NCBI GenBank assembly: GCA_029820995.1 | Contig: JALGUG010000014.1 | Location: 1 to 36,216 of the forward strand | Origin: Candidatus Zipacnadia bacterium | GTDB lineage: Bacteria > Armatimonadota > Zipacnadia > JALGUG01 | Reading direction: 5' to 3' | DNA length: 36,216 bases | In this document: positions 8,364-18,639 of the stretch, piece by piece | How positions within the stretch are numbered: position 1 is the stretch's first letter | Layout: each line of letters opens with the position of its first letter | Translations under genes and position numbers: made by a program | Notes under the pieces: generated by a model | What the model was told of the DNA's origin: nothing | The model's database searches: none | Seen by the model: the letters and a program-made list of their open reading frames with translations, nothing else

Positions 8364-10811
8364 CTACTTCTCCTCCTCGCCGCGCGCGATCTTGGCCACC
8401 GATCGCACCTCGTCGCCCTCGTCCAGGGCCACCAGCTTCACGCCCATGGCCGACCGGCCGCTTACGCGGATGCGTTCCACGGGCATGCGGATCAGCACCC
8501 CGTGGGCCGTGATGCACATGATCTGATCGTCATCGTCCACGACCTGAACGCCGACCACCGGCCCCGTGCGCCGAGTCACCCGCTGGGTAATCACGCCCTG
8601 GATGCCCCGCCCCTTGGCCGCGTACTCGGTCAGCTTCGTCCGCTTGCCCAGGCCCTTGCTGGACACCACCAGCAGCTCCCGCTTGTCCTTCTTGTCCACC
8701 AGGTCGGTGGACACGATCTGATCGCCCTTGCGGGTCCGGATCGCGATGACTCCGCGGCTAGTGCGTCCCGTCGGTCGAACTGCCGCCTCGTCGAAGCGCA
8801 CCGCGTAGCCGTTCTTGGTGGCGATGACAACGTCCTTCTTGCCGTCGCTCCACATCACCCACCGCAGCTCGTCCCCCTTCTCGAGCGTGATCGCGCGGAT
8901 CCCGGTGGCCTTCAGCGGCGTGTCGAATTGCTCCAGAGCTGTCTTCTTGATGAAGCCCCCCTGCGTCACCATCACCAGGTACCCGCCCTGCTCGAAACCG
9001 CGTATCGGGACGGTCGCGGTGACGTGTTCCCCCTGCTCGATAGGGATCAGGTTGATCACCGGCGTGCCGCGGGCCTGTCGGCTGGCCATCGGCACCTCGT
9101 ACGCCTTCAGCCGATAGACCTGCCCGCGGTTGCTGAAGCACAGGATGACGTGGTGGGTCGTCGCGACGAAAAGCTGCTCGACTTCGTCTTCCTCCTTCTT
9201 CGTGAGCGCCATCACGCCGCGGCCGCCGCGCCGCTGCACGCGGTACGTGTCCATCGGCAGCCGCTTGACATACCCGTCCCGCGTGATCGTGATCGTCATA
9301 TCCTCTTCGGCGATCAGGTCCTCGATCCTGATGTCGTCGGCCTCGTCCGGCACGATGCGCGTGCGCCGCTCATCGCCGTGCTTGCGCTTCAGGTCGCGCA
9401 GGTCTTCCTTGATCAGTTCGGTCTTGCGTTCCTCGCGCGCCAGGATGTCGCGATAGTCCGCGATCTGCGCCTGCAGTTGCTCGAACTCCTCCCGCAAACG
9501 CCGGCGGTCCAGGCCGCTCAGGGCGCCCAGGGGCAGCTCAATGATCGCCTGTGCCTGCGCCTCGCTGAACTGGAACTGTTGGATCAGGCCCTGCCGCGCC
9601 GCGGTGCGGTTGGCCGACGCGCGAATGAGGGCAATCACCTCGTCAATGATGTCAATGGCCCGCAGCAGCCCTTCCACGATGTGCGCCCGCTCTTCCGCGC
9701 GGCGCAGCAGGAACTGCGTGCGGCGCGTGATCACCTCGCGCCGGTGCTGGAGGTACAGCTCCAGAGCCTGCTTGAGATTGACGGTGCGCGGCACCTCATC
9801 CGCGATGACCAGCATGTTGACGCCGAAGCTCGTGCGCAACAGGGTCCGCTTGTAGAGCTGATTGAGCACCACCTGCGGGTTGGCGTCCCGCCGCAGCTCG
9901 ACCACCAGCCGCATGCCCTTGCGGTCCGACTCGTCGCGCAGGGCGGCGATCCCGTCTATCTTCTTGGTCTCGTGCAGCTTGGCGATCTGCTGCGTCAGCT
10001 TGCTCTTGCTGATCCCGTACGGAAGCTCCGTGATGATGATCGCGTTCTTTTCGCGCTCCAGCGGCTCGATCACCGCCCGGCCCTGCATCGTCAGCGAGCC
10101 GTGGCCCGTCTCGAAATACTCGCGGATCCCCTTCAGCCCCAAGATCAGCCCGCCCGTGGGGAAATCGGGCCCCTGGACCCACTTGCTCAGCTTGGCCGGC
10201 TCCAGATCGGGGTTGTCGAGCAAAGCGATGGCCCCGTCGCAGACCTCGCTCAAGTTATGGGGCGGGAAATTCGTCGCATAGCCCACGGCAATGCCGGCGC
10301 TGCCGTTGCACACCAGGTTGGGGAACCGTCCGGGCAAGACGACCGGCTCCTGCCGCTGCTCGTCGAAGTTGGGCTGGAAGTCAACGGTGTCCTTGTCGAG
10401 GTCCTCCAGCATCTCCACGGCCAGCGGGCTCAGACGCGCCTCAGTGTAACGCGGCGCGCCTGCCGGATCGCCGTCAATGGAGCCGAAGTTGCCCTGCTTG
10501 TCCACCAGGGGATAGCGTGCCGCGAAGTCCTGCCCCATCCGCACCAGCGTGTCGTAGATCGAGAGATCGCCGTGCGGGTGATAGTCCCGCATCGTCGTGC
10601 CCACGATGGCCGCGCACTTGCGGTGCGGGCCGGTGGGCGCGAGGTTCTCGTCGTCCATCGCCACGAGAATCCGGCGCTGAGAGGGCTTCAGACCGTCGCG
10701 CACGTCCGGCAGAGCGCGGGAGCGAATGATCGCCAGCGACCATTGCACCCAGCTCCCCGTCATCTCGTCCTGCAGATCAATCTCAGCGATGCGTTGGTTG
10801 TTATCTGCCAT
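8364..10811 (-). CDS. gyrA: DNA gyrase subunit A
   Basis: The 815-residue DNA breakage-reunion subunit of DNA gyrase, which with GyrB introduces negative supercoils using ATP. The catalytic tyrosine is Tyr122 in PRYTEARL, and the winged-helix region has HPHGD (79-82, E. coli numbering). A GyrA box QRRGGRG in the C-terminal beta-pinwheel (about 535) marks it as gyrase rather than topoisomerase IV. The repeated pinwheel blades run to a short acidic tail EEEK. Position 83, serine in E. coli and the main quinolone contact, is leucine here (codon CTC), while Asp87 is kept. ATG 10811 has GGAG about 14 bases upstream. gyrB lies upstream on the same strand, 235 bp away, with a hairpin between them. 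Identification is certain. Confidence 0.98.
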   Translation of the reverse strand: MADNNQRIAEIDLQDEMTGSWVQWSLAIIRSRALPDVRDGLKPSQRRILVAMDDENLAPTGPHRKCAAIVGTTMRDYHPHGDLSIYDTLVRMGQDFAARYPLVDKQGNFGSIDGDPAGAPRYTEARLSPLAVEMLEDLDKDTVDFQPNFDEQRQEPVVLPGRFPNLVCNGSAGIAVGYATNFPPHNLSEVCDGAIALLDNPDLEPAKLSKWVQGPDFPTGGLILGLKGIREYFETGHGSLTMQGRAVIEPLEREKNAIIITELPYGISKSKLTQQIAKLHETKKIDGIAALRDESDRKGMRLVVELRRDANPQVVLNQLYKRTLLRTSFGVNMLVIADEVPRTVNLKQALELYLQHRREVITRRTQFLLRRAEERAHIVEGLLRAIDIIDEVIALIRASANRTAARQGLIQQFQFSEAQAQAIIELPLGALSGLDRRRLREEFEQLQAQIADYRDILAREERKTELIKEDLRDLKRKHGDERRTRIVPDEADDIRIEDLIAEEDMTITITRDGYVKRLPMDTYRVQRRGGRGVMALTKKEEDEVEQLFVATTHHVILCFSNRGQVYRLKAYEVPMASRQARGTPVINLIPIEQGEHVTATVPIRGFEQGGYLVMVTQGGFIKKTALEQFDTPLKATGIRAITLEKGDELRWVMWSDGKKDVVIATKNGYAVRFDEAAVRPTGRTSRGVIAIRTRKGDQIVSTDLVDKKDKRELLVVSSKGLGKRTKLTEYAAKGRGIQGVITQRVTRRTGPVVGVQVVDDDDQIMCITAHGVLIRMPVERIRVSGRSAMGVKLVALDEGDEVRSVAKIARGEEEK

Positions 10812-10992
10812 CGGTGCCGTCTGCTCCTACCGCCATGTCACGGGCCTGTCCTTTGCTGCGGTATCGCGTTGCGCGGGTCCGCAAGGAGACCGCCTGCGTC
10901 CGGAATATTCGCTCTTGAAGCCGAAAAGGTCTAGAAGTGATTTCGTATTCCAGCGCGGATGGTCTGACCGACCGCCCCCCCTACCACACGCG

Positions 10993-11032
10993 TTTGCCCC
11001 GTCCTGACCGCGCGCGTCCTGGACAGGGCAAA
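10993..11032 (-). terminator. Hairpin just after gyrB
   Basis: Fourteen bases after the gyrB stop, TTTGCCCTGTCC (11032-11021) can pair with GGACGGGGCAAA (11004-10993) around a 16-base loop. The result is a 12-bp stem with a single G-U pair. No U-tract follows, so it may be a weak terminator, a pause site or a processing barrier separating gyrB from gyrA expression. Confidence 0.5.
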
Positions 11033-11046
11033 GACTCGTCCTGGTG

Positions 11047-13092
<2,046 letters not shown>

Positions 13093-13141
13093 ACGACAAC
13101 CTCTTGCGTCGTGTCGAATCAACGCCTTTCAGTAGCATCAT

Positions 13142-13170
13142 AGTATAGCAAATTTGAGCCTTTTCGTCAA
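13142..13170 (-). promoter_or_regulatory. gyrB: Sigma-70 promoter of gyrB
   Basis: On the minus strand TTGACG (-35, 13170-13165) and TATACT (-10, 13147-13142) are separated by exactly 17 bp, each one base from consensus. Transcription should begin near 13135, giving a leader of about 117 bases before the gyrB GTG. Confidence 0.85.
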
Positions 13171-13411
13171 CGCCGAAAGGGCCGAAAATGGCTGTGTGGC
13201 CCCCTGAGAGCGAGGTGCGAGCGAACATGGCTGTTAAGCATTATGCGCATATTCCTTGACATTCCTTTACATACCGACCACACCCGCCTCGGCTGCCGCC
13301 GGGAGCGAGCGGGGCCCGGCGCCTCCGTCTGTGGTAATGCAGAGCACGTGCTGGAATTTGGGCCGATTCAGGCAGGTGCCTTCCGAACATCGCGGAACCT
13401 TGCAGCGACTT

Positions 13412-13452
13412 CTCCGTGGGGCCCCTATTGCCCAGCGGGAGCCGCCACGGAG
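13412..13452 (+). promoter_or_regulatory. Long hairpin upstream of the second Gfo/Idh/MocA gene
   Basis: CTCCGTGG (13412-13419) and CCACGGAG (13445-13452) are perfect complements. Inside them GGCCCC and GGGAGCC continue the stem with a mismatch and a bulge. The structure ends 35 bases before the ATG at 13488 and is followed by a short T-rich run (ATTTCTT). It could be a leader regulator or a weak attenuator; no ligand class is recognised. Confidence 0.4.
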
Positions 13453-13487
13453 CACATTTCTTGGCTGCCGAAGGGATGAGAGAACTA

Positions 13488-14495
13488 ATGGCCCGCAAGC
13501 GACGCAAGAAGGTCGAGCCGCCCATACGCATTGGCATGATCGGCTGTGGAGGCAACGCGCAGGGGCACATGAAGCGTCTGCTCAACGACGGCCGAGCCCG
13601 GATCGTGGCGCTGTGCGATATTGATGAGGGCGCCTTTGCGCGGACGGTGCAGAACCACCCGACGCTCAAGGACGTGCCCACGTTCACCGATCACCGCAAG
13701 ATGCTCAAGAGCGTGGAGATGGATGCCGTCGAGATCTCCACCGCACACACCGCGCACTACCAGCAGATAGTGGACGCGCTGAAGGCCGGGCGGCACGTGC
13801 TCACCGAGAAACCGATGGTCTGCAAGACCTCTCATGCGAAGAGGATCCTGAAGCTGCAGGAGGAGACCGGCTTGGTGGTCGGCGTCTCATACCAGCGCCA
13901 CTTCCAGGCGCCGTACCGGTTCTGTCGCGATCTGATCCGGTCCAAGAAGGTGGGGAAGGTCAACTTCATCAGTGCACTGCAGTCGCAGAACTGGCTGCCC
14001 AATGCCTTGACCCGCTGGCGGGGAATCCCGGAGCTCAGTGGCGGCGGCCAGCTCAACGACAGCGGCAGCCACCTGCTGGACATCATTCTCTGGATGGTGG
14101 ACCTGGAGCCGGCCGAGGTGTTCGCCTATTCCGACAACCTGACGGCCCAAGTGGACATCCTGACGGCGATCTCCTGCAAGTTCCGCGGTGGGGCGCTGTG
14201 CAACATCTCCGTGGTCGGACACTCGGTGGACTGGCACGAGGACATCTCCCTCTGGTGCGACAAGGCTTCGCTGTACATCCGGGGCGGCGAAGTAATTGTG
14301 AGCGACAAGGAGGGCACGCGCAGCGCGGACCTCAGTGGCCACAGAACCTGGGACCCGGACACGAATTTCCTGGATGCGTTGGAAAAGAAGGACGAAGTCC
14401 AGGCACCGCCAATCTGTGGATTGCGAACCATTCAACTCACGGAGGCGGCCTGGCAATCGGCCGCCGAAGGCGTGCCCAAGAAAGCCAAGCGTTAG
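13488..14495 (+). CDS. Gfo/Idh/MocA family oxidoreductase (second copy)
   Basis: A 335-residue NAD(P)-dependent sugar or inositol dehydrogenase-like protein. After a basic leader (MARKRRKK) comes the Rossmann motif GMIGCGGNA (residues 16-24). TEKP follows with Glu107-Lys108-Pro109, then the active-site segment NDSGSHLLDIILWM (about 190) and the beta-sheet domain with SVDWHEDISLW. ATG 13488 is used; an ATG at 13476 would add four residues. It differs widely from the copy at 7116, so the two are not a recent duplication. Divergent from gyrB. The small membrane protein gene begins 33 bp after its stop, so the two may be cotranscribed. Substrate not identifiable. Confidence 0.9.
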   Translation: MARKRRKKVEPPIRIGMIGCGGNAQGHMKRLLNDGRARIVALCDIDEGAFARTVQNHPTLKDVPTFTDHRKMLKSVEMDAVEISTAHTAHYQQIVDALKAGRHVLTEKPMVCKTSHAKRILKLQEETGLVVGVSYQRHFQAPYRFCRDLIRSKKVGKVNFISALQSQNWLPNALTRWRGIPELSGGGQLNDSGSHLLDIILWMVDLEPAEVFAYSDNLTAQVDILTAISCKFRGGALCNISVVGHSVDWHEDISLWCDKASLYIRGGEVIVSDKEGTRSADLSGHRTWDPDTNFLDALEKKDEVQAPPICGLRTIQLTEAAWQSAAEGVPKKAKR

Positions 14496-14528
14496 GCGCA
14501 GGGCCCAGCCCTCCGCGGATAACCGGCC

Positions 14529-14954
14529 ATGGCGCGCATATTCCTGGCGCTCATCTTGGCTCCCGGCCTCGGCGCGCTGTCCGGCGGGCTGGTGGCGCGT
14601 TCCATGTCGGGATGGCTCAGCGCCGCGCCGCAGGCCGGCGGAGACTGGATGTCGGCCGCGGAGCTGAGGACCTTCGCCCTGCTGTTGGGAGGGTCGCTCG
14701 GTCTGGCCCTGGCCGGTGTGTTGATCTGGTGTGCTTTCCAGCCTCGCCGGGACCCCCGGAAACGGGCCGCCGATGTGGTCCTCATCTTCTATGCCCTGGC
14801 GGGCCTGGTCGCTCTCCGCAGCTCCAGCCCCTGGGCTGCAGCTCTGACGGTTACCGTGTGGATTGCCGGCGCAGCCATCGTGCTGTGGGCTCTCGGCCGG
14901 CCCTGGTCCGAGGTGGCCGACAGAGAACGCCGGAGGGGGAGAACGGAACCCTAG
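14529..14954 (+). CDS. Small integral membrane protein, function unknown
   Basis: A 141-residue protein with about four predicted membrane spans: residues 4-25 (IFLALILAPGLGALSGG), 48-70 (FALLLGGSLGLALAGVLIW), about 84-101 (VVLIFYALAGLVAL) and 104-124 (AALTVTVWIAGAAIVLWAL). A positively charged loop (QPRRDPRKRA) lies between spans 2 and 3, and the tail is basic (RERRRGR), suggesting cytoplasmic faces there. No family motif is recognised. ATG 14529 lies 33 bp after the oxidoreductase stop, without a strong ribosome-binding site. No hairpin terminator is obvious after it; the S1-protein promoter begins about 100 bp downstream. Confidence 0.6.
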   Translation: MARIFLALILAPGLGALSGGLVARSMSGWLSAAPQAGGDWMSAAELRTFALLLGGSLGLALAGVLIWCAFQPRRDPRKRAADVVLIFYALAGLVALRSSSPWAAALTVTVWIAGAAIVLWALGRPWSEVADRERRRGRTEP

Positions 14955-15057
14955 CAACTGCACGGCGAGGGGGGCCGCAACGCCGTCCAGGTGGGAGAGG
15001 CGAAAGCCGCAAGCTCAGGTGGCGACCAAGTGGTGGTCTGGGTCAAGCCGGTTCAGC

Positions 15058-15086
15058 TTGACACACGTCTGCGCGTTGCTTATAAT
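15058..15086 (+). promoter_or_regulatory. Consensus sigma-70 promoter of the S1-domain gene
   Basis: TTGACA (15058-15063) and TATAAT (15081-15086) both match consensus at all six positions, with the optimal 17-bp spacer. Transcription should begin near 15093, leaving a leader of about 65 bases to the ATG at 15158. In this GC-rich window such a match is unlikely by chance, and it points to strong constitutive expression. Confidence 0.9.
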
Positions 15087-15157
15087 TCGATGGTGGCATA
15101 AGGAGCCCTGTGGGGTCCAGCGTGGGGGCGTGTCTGCAGGGAAGGCGGCTGCATCCG

Positions 15158-15568
15158 ATGGCAGTCGAAGTCGGTCAGATTGTTGACGGGTCGGTTACGA
15201 AGCTGACGGAATACGGTGTGTTCGTCCGTCTACCCGATGGCCAGACAGGGCTGGTCCATATTTCCGAGATCGCAGACACGTACGTCCGGGACGTGGCGGA
15301 CTACTTCGAAGAGGGCGACAGCGTCAAGGTCAAGGTTTTGGGAATCAATGCGCGGGGACGACTTGAACTGTCGGCAAAGCAGGCAGAGCCGCGGGTCCCT
15401 CTGAGCGGCGTTGTCGAACAGCCCGCACGGCCCCGGCGTCCGCATCGGCGGGATTCTGACCCTTCCTTCGAAGAGAGGCTTTCCAAGTTCTTGAAGTCCA
15501 GCGAGCAACGACTGGCCGTGCTGCGTCGCAATCGGGATGCCAAGCGGCGCAAGCGAGGCCGGCGGTAG
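15158..15568 (+). CDS. S1 RNA-binding domain protein (GSP13/YugI-like)
   Basis: A 136-residue protein with a single S1 OB-fold at residues 1-75. The usual S1 marks are present: VGQIVDGSVTKLTEYGVFVRL, GLVHISEIAD, FEEGDSVKVKVLGI and GRLELSAKQ. The C-terminal third is strongly basic (PRRPHRRD, RNRDAKRRKRGRR) and probably binds RNA non-specifically. Proteins of this layout, such as B. subtilis YugI (general stress protein 13), associate with ribosomes; that role here is inferred from the family. ATG 15158 is chosen because the S1 fold begins at once and AGGGAAGG lies upstream. It is expressed from a consensus promoter. The histidine kinase gene follows after 142 bp with its own ribosome-binding site. 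Confidence 0.88.
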   Translation: MAVEVGQIVDGSVTKLTEYGVFVRLPDGQTGLVHISEIADTYVRDVADYFEEGDSVKVKVLGINARGRLELSAKQAEPRVPLSGVVEQPARPRRPHRRDSDPSFEERLSKFLKSSEQRLAVLRRNRDAKRRKRGRR

Positions 15569-15710
15569 AGAGGGGCGGGAGCCGGAGGTCGGCTGTCTGT
15601 GGGCCCTAACACCGGCAAGCCGCCGCCTGTTGCAGACCGGGCCAGCCTTGCTCGAAGGTGTCGGTGCTGAGGCAACTATCTGCTGCCACCGTAAAGAGGA
15701 AGCTCCTGAC

Positions 15711-17453
15711 ATGGCCGACCATCCCAGGCCGCCCGAACCTCGGCAGACTGACCTCCCCCCGGGTCCGAGCGACGCCGACGTCATCCGACGCGAACGGGAC
15801 CGCTTGCAGCTAGTTGTTGCCGACCTCTCCCGCAAGATCAAGTCGCTGGAGGAACAGCTCGAGACAGCGACCACCATGACCGAGGTCACACCGGTGATCG
15901 CCAGCCGTCCCGAGCTGCGCAAGACGCTTTCGAGCCTGGTCCGGCGGGTGGCGATGATCGTCCAGGGCGAAAAGTGCGCGATCATGCTGTACAACCCTGA
16001 GACGGGTGTCCTCGAGGTGCTGCCGCCCGCTATGGGTCTCACCGAGGACCAGGCCAAAGCCTTCAAGGTGAGAGCGACGGAGGGCGTCACCGGTCAGGTG
16101 TTCCGAGAGCGGCGCTCCCTGCGCTACGATGATGCCGCTCGCGACCCGCGGACGATCAAGGACAATGTGGCCTTCTTGCACGTCCGCAGCGGCGTCACGG
16201 CCCCCCTAATCATCAAGCGGCGCGACGAAGACGAGCATGTGGTGGACGAGCAGTGCATCGGCGTCATTCACGTGTTCAACAAGCGCGGCGCCCCCGGGTT
16301 TAATGATGACGATATGCGGCTGCTGGAGATGCTCGCCACTCAGGCCGCCGCCGTCATTTCCAACGCCCAATTGTACATCAAGATCCAGGAAGAGAAGGAG
16401 CAGCTAGAAGCAACCTTCCAGAGCATCCAATCGGGCGTCATTGTCATCAACCGGGCCGGTAAGATCAGCCTGGTCAACGCCGCAGCCCGCCAAATCTGTG
16501 GCGTGTCGGAGGCCGATGTCGCCGGCAAGCCTTATGCGGAGGTCTTCACCGACGGCGAGGTCGCGCGGCTGTTGGGCGACGCCGTCCGGCACGACGAAGA
16601 ACTGGCGCGAGAGATCACCTTGGTCACTCCTGCCAGGGGCGAGCGAATCTATCAGGCGCAGACCACGCTGATCAGGGGCGAGAACGGCAGCACTCAGAAC
16701 ATCGTCGCGATCCTCAACGACATCAGCGACATCCGCAATGTCGAGCGAATGAAGACGGCCTTCGTCTCCACGGTCTCCCATGAGCTGCGCACGCCCTTGA
16801 CTTCGATCAAGGGCTTTATTTCGACGCTGCTGGAAGACCAGGAGGAGTACTACGACAAGGACACGCGGATCGAGTTCTACCAGATCATTGACGAAGAATG
16901 CGATCGGCTCACCCGGCTGATCAGCGACCTGCTGAACATCTCGCGCATCGAGGCCGGCCGGGCGCTGGAGCTGGTGCTCAGCGAGGTCAATCTCTACGAA
17001 CTGTGCGTGCGCGTCTGCAATGCCCAGCAGTCGTACACCACCAAGCACCAAGTGGTTTGCGCGGTCCCGCCGGACCTGCCTCCGATCATTGGCGACCAGG
17101 ACAAGATTGATCAGATCCTCACCAACCTCGTAGGCAATGCCATCAAGTACTCGCCCGACGGCGGCACCGTCACCGTGGACGGGCGAGACGATGGTGACAG
17201 CGTGTTGCTCAGCGTCCAGGATGAAGGCCTGGGCATAGCGGAGCACCACCGCGACAAGATCTGGGAGCGGTTCCATCGCGTGGACGACAATGTGGACAGC
17301 CAGGCGGTGAGCGGGACCGGGATCGGTCTGTATCTGGTCAAGCACCTGGCCGAGGCTCACGGGGGCGACGTCTGGCTGGACTGGTCCGAGGTGGGCGTGG
17401 GGTCGCGATTCATGGTGCGGCTGGCGAAGGTGCCCCCGAAGCAAGGCGAATAG
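15711..17453 (+). CDS. Soluble GAF-PAS sensor histidine kinase
   Basis: A 580-residue kinase with no membrane span. A short coiled coil (about 25-55) leads into a GAF domain (about 60-215, ending VISNAQLYIKIQEEKEQLE), then a PAS domain (about 225-330, SIQSGVIVINRAGKISLVN). The dimerisation/phosphoacceptor domain has His357 in STVSHELRTPL. The ATPase domain has the N box NLVGNAIKYSPDGG, G1 DEGLGI, the F box WERFHRVD and G2 GTGIGLYLVKHLAEAHGG. All catalytic motifs are intact, so it should autophosphorylate. It probably senses a cytoplasmic ligand or redox signal through GAF/PAS. ATG 15711 has GAGGAAG upstream. No response regulator is adjacent; the only one in this window is fused to PP2C at 29044. 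Partner unknown. Confidence 0.93.
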   Translation: MADHPRPPEPRQTDLPPGPSDADVIRRERDRLQLVVADLSRKIKSLEEQLETATTMTEVTPVIASRPELRKTLSSLVRRVAMIVQGEKCAIMLYNPETGVLEVLPPAMGLTEDQAKAFKVRATEGVTGQVFRERRSLRYDDAARDPRTIKDNVAFLHVRSGVTAPLIIKRRDEDEHVVDEQCIGVIHVFNKRGAPGFNDDDMRLLEMLATQAAAVISNAQLYIKIQEEKEQLEATFQSIQSGVIVINRAGKISLVNAAARQICGVSEADVAGKPYAEVFTDGEVARLLGDAVRHDEELAREITLVTPARGERIYQAQTTLIRGENGSTQNIVAILNDISDIRNVERMKTAFVSTVSHELRTPLTSIKGFISTLLEDQEEYYDKDTRIEFYQIIDEECDRLTRLISDLLNISRIEAGRALELVLSEVNLYELCVRVCNAQQSYTTKHQVVCAVPPDLPPIIGDQDKIDQILTNLVGNAIKYSPDGGTVTVDGRDDGDSVLLSVQDEGLGIAEHHRDKIWERFHRVDDNVDSQAVSGTGIGLYLVKHLAEAHGGDVWLDWSEVGVGSRFMVRLAKVPPKQGE

Positions 17454-17470
17454 TGAGCGAACAGATTGAA

Positions 17471-17501
17471 CCCGCCGCGAGGCGAGCACAGTTGCGGCGG
17501 G
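17471..17501 (+). terminator. GC-rich hairpin after the histidine kinase gene
   Basis: CCCGCCGC (17471-17478) pairs perfectly with GCGGCGGG (17494-17501) around a 15-base loop, 17 bases after the kinase stop. Only a short T run (CGACGTTTG) follows. It probably weakens read-through into the rpiB operon but is not a textbook terminator. Confidence 0.45.
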
Positions 17502-17683
17502 CGACGTTTGGCACGTTGTGCGCAGCCTGTCCCAGCGGCCGGTCAACGCCCAGGGCAGGCGCGTCTGCTTACGGTGTGCGCGCGCAGTCAACACTGCTCG
17601 GACTTGCGGTTCCACCGGCGAGGGGCAGCTTGCAGGATATCATCTGAGGGCCGGTCTTGTGCCCCGATCAAAGGAGTTCAGCC

Positions 17684-18139
17684 ATGCGCGTGGCCATTGG
17701 CTCAGACCATGCGGGTTATGAGTTGAAGTCCTATTTGGTTGCCGCCCTGACCGAGGCGGGGCATGAGCTGGTGGACGTGGGGTGCGACGGACCGCAGGCC
17801 TGTGATTATCCGGACTATGCTGCAGCCGCCTGCCGGGCCGTGCTGGACGGGCGGGCGCAACTGGGACTTCTGATGTGTGGCACCGGCATCGGTATGAGCA
17901 TTGCGGCCAACAAGATCGAAGGCATTTACGCGGCTCACGCCCAAGATAGCTACAGCGCCCGCGTGGCGCGCGAACACAACGGCGCCAACGTGCTCTGTCT
18001 CGGCGGGCGAGTCGTGGGGCCCGAACTGGCGCGCGAAATAGCGTTGGCCTTCCTGGGTGCGTCTGTGGACCATGCCGAGCGCCATGACCGGCGCCGCGGC
18101 AAGCTGGCAGCTCTGGACAAAGGTAGTCGCCGGCCATGA
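17684..18139 (+). CDS. rpiB: Ribose 5-phosphate isomerase B
   Basis: A 151-residue RpiB/LacAB-family isomerase that interconverts ribose 5-phosphate and ribulose 5-phosphate in the pentose phosphate pathway. The active-site residues are visible: SDHAG (Asp8, His9), the catalytic-base cysteine Cys65 in [14 protein letters not shown], and His98 in [17 protein letters not shown] 17684 has AAAGGAG seven bases upstream. Its stop overlaps the start of the dCMP deaminase gene (ATGA at 18136-18139), so translation is coupled. In many Gram-positive bacteria rpiB lies upstream of dCMP deaminase, a wecA/tagO homologue and wecB, and that order is kept here. An allose- or galactose-6-phosphate isomerase activity is less likely but not excluded. 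Confidence 0.95.
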   Translation: MRVAIGSDHAGYELKSYLVAALTEAGHELVDVGCDGPQACDYPDYAAAACRAVLDGRAQLGLLMCGTGIGMSIAANKIEGIYAAHAQDSYSARVAREHNGANVLCLGGRVVGPELAREIALAFLGASVDHAERHDRRRGKLAALDKGSRRP

Positions 18140-18633
18140 GCTCCGGGAGCGAGAAGAAGCCCTTGACGCAGAGCCGGCCCGCGTGGGACGATTACTTCAT
18201 GGAGATCTGCCACGTGGTGGCCAAACGGGCAACTTGCCTGCGGCGGAAGGTCGGGGCGCTGTTGGTCCGAGACCGTCGCATCCTGGCCACCGGATACAAC
18301 GGCCCGCCCAAGGGCCTGGCGCACTGCGACGAACGGGGTGGTTGTCTGCGGCAGCAGCGGGGCATTCCGGCCGGGGAACGCCTGGAGCTATGCCGGGCGC
18401 TGCACGCCGAACAGAACGCCATCGTGCAGGCCGCGATCCACGGAGTAGCGCTCGAAGGTCCGGTCACGTGCTACGTCACGACGCAACCGTGCGTCACCTG
18501 CGCCAAGATGCTGATCAACGCCAATGTGACACGTATCGTTTATGAAGGCGATTACCCGGACGAACTGTCGCGAGAGATGCTGGCCGAGGCCGGCGTCGAG
18601 CTGGTGCGATACCGCCCGCCGAATCCGGAGTAA
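18136..18633 (+). CDS. comEB: Zinc-dependent dCMP deaminase (ComEB-like)
   Basis: A 165-residue cytidine/deoxycytidylate deaminase-fold protein expected to convert dCMP to dUMP for thymidylate synthesis. The zinc site is complete: His90-Ala-Glu92 (HAEQNAI) supplies a ligand and the proton-shuttling glutamate, and PCVTC supplies Cys119 and Cys122. The substrate loop TGYNGPPKG is typical of dCMP deaminases rather than cytidine deaminases. The ATG overlaps the rpiB stop by four bases. The wecA-type gene starts six bases after its stop, so the three are one transcription unit. The ComEB name comes from the family; competence is not implied. Confidence 0.93.
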   Translation: MSSGSEKKPLTQSRPAWDDYFMEICHVVAKRATCLRRKVGALLVRDRRILATGYNGPPKGLAHCDERGGCLRQQRGIPAGERLELCRALHAEQNAIVQAAIHGVALEGPVTCYVTTQPCVTCAKMLINANVTRIVYEGDYPDELSREMLAEAGVELVRYRPPNPE

Positions 18634-18639
18634 CGTGCA

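Noticed and set aside
8307..10934. A plus-strand open frame of 875 codons opposite gyrA
   Set aside because: It is the reverse complement of a certain gyrA gene. It has no domain motifs, is rich in Arg/His/Leu as expected from GC-rich antisense frames, and has no ribosome-binding site.
13171..13487. T-box or other known riboswitch upstream of the second oxidoreductase
   Set aside because: No T-box core sequence, specifier-like loop or known riboswitch consensus could be found; only a simple hairpin is supported.
13887..14963. Minus-strand frame of 358 codons opposite the second oxidoreductase and the small membrane protein
   Set aside because: The plus-strand genes carry clear Rossmann and transmembrane patterns; this frame has neither motif nor start signal.
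16404..17615. Minus-strand frame of 403 codons opposite the histidine kinase
   Set aside because: Shadow of the kinase ATPase and phosphoacceptor domains, without motifs of its own.
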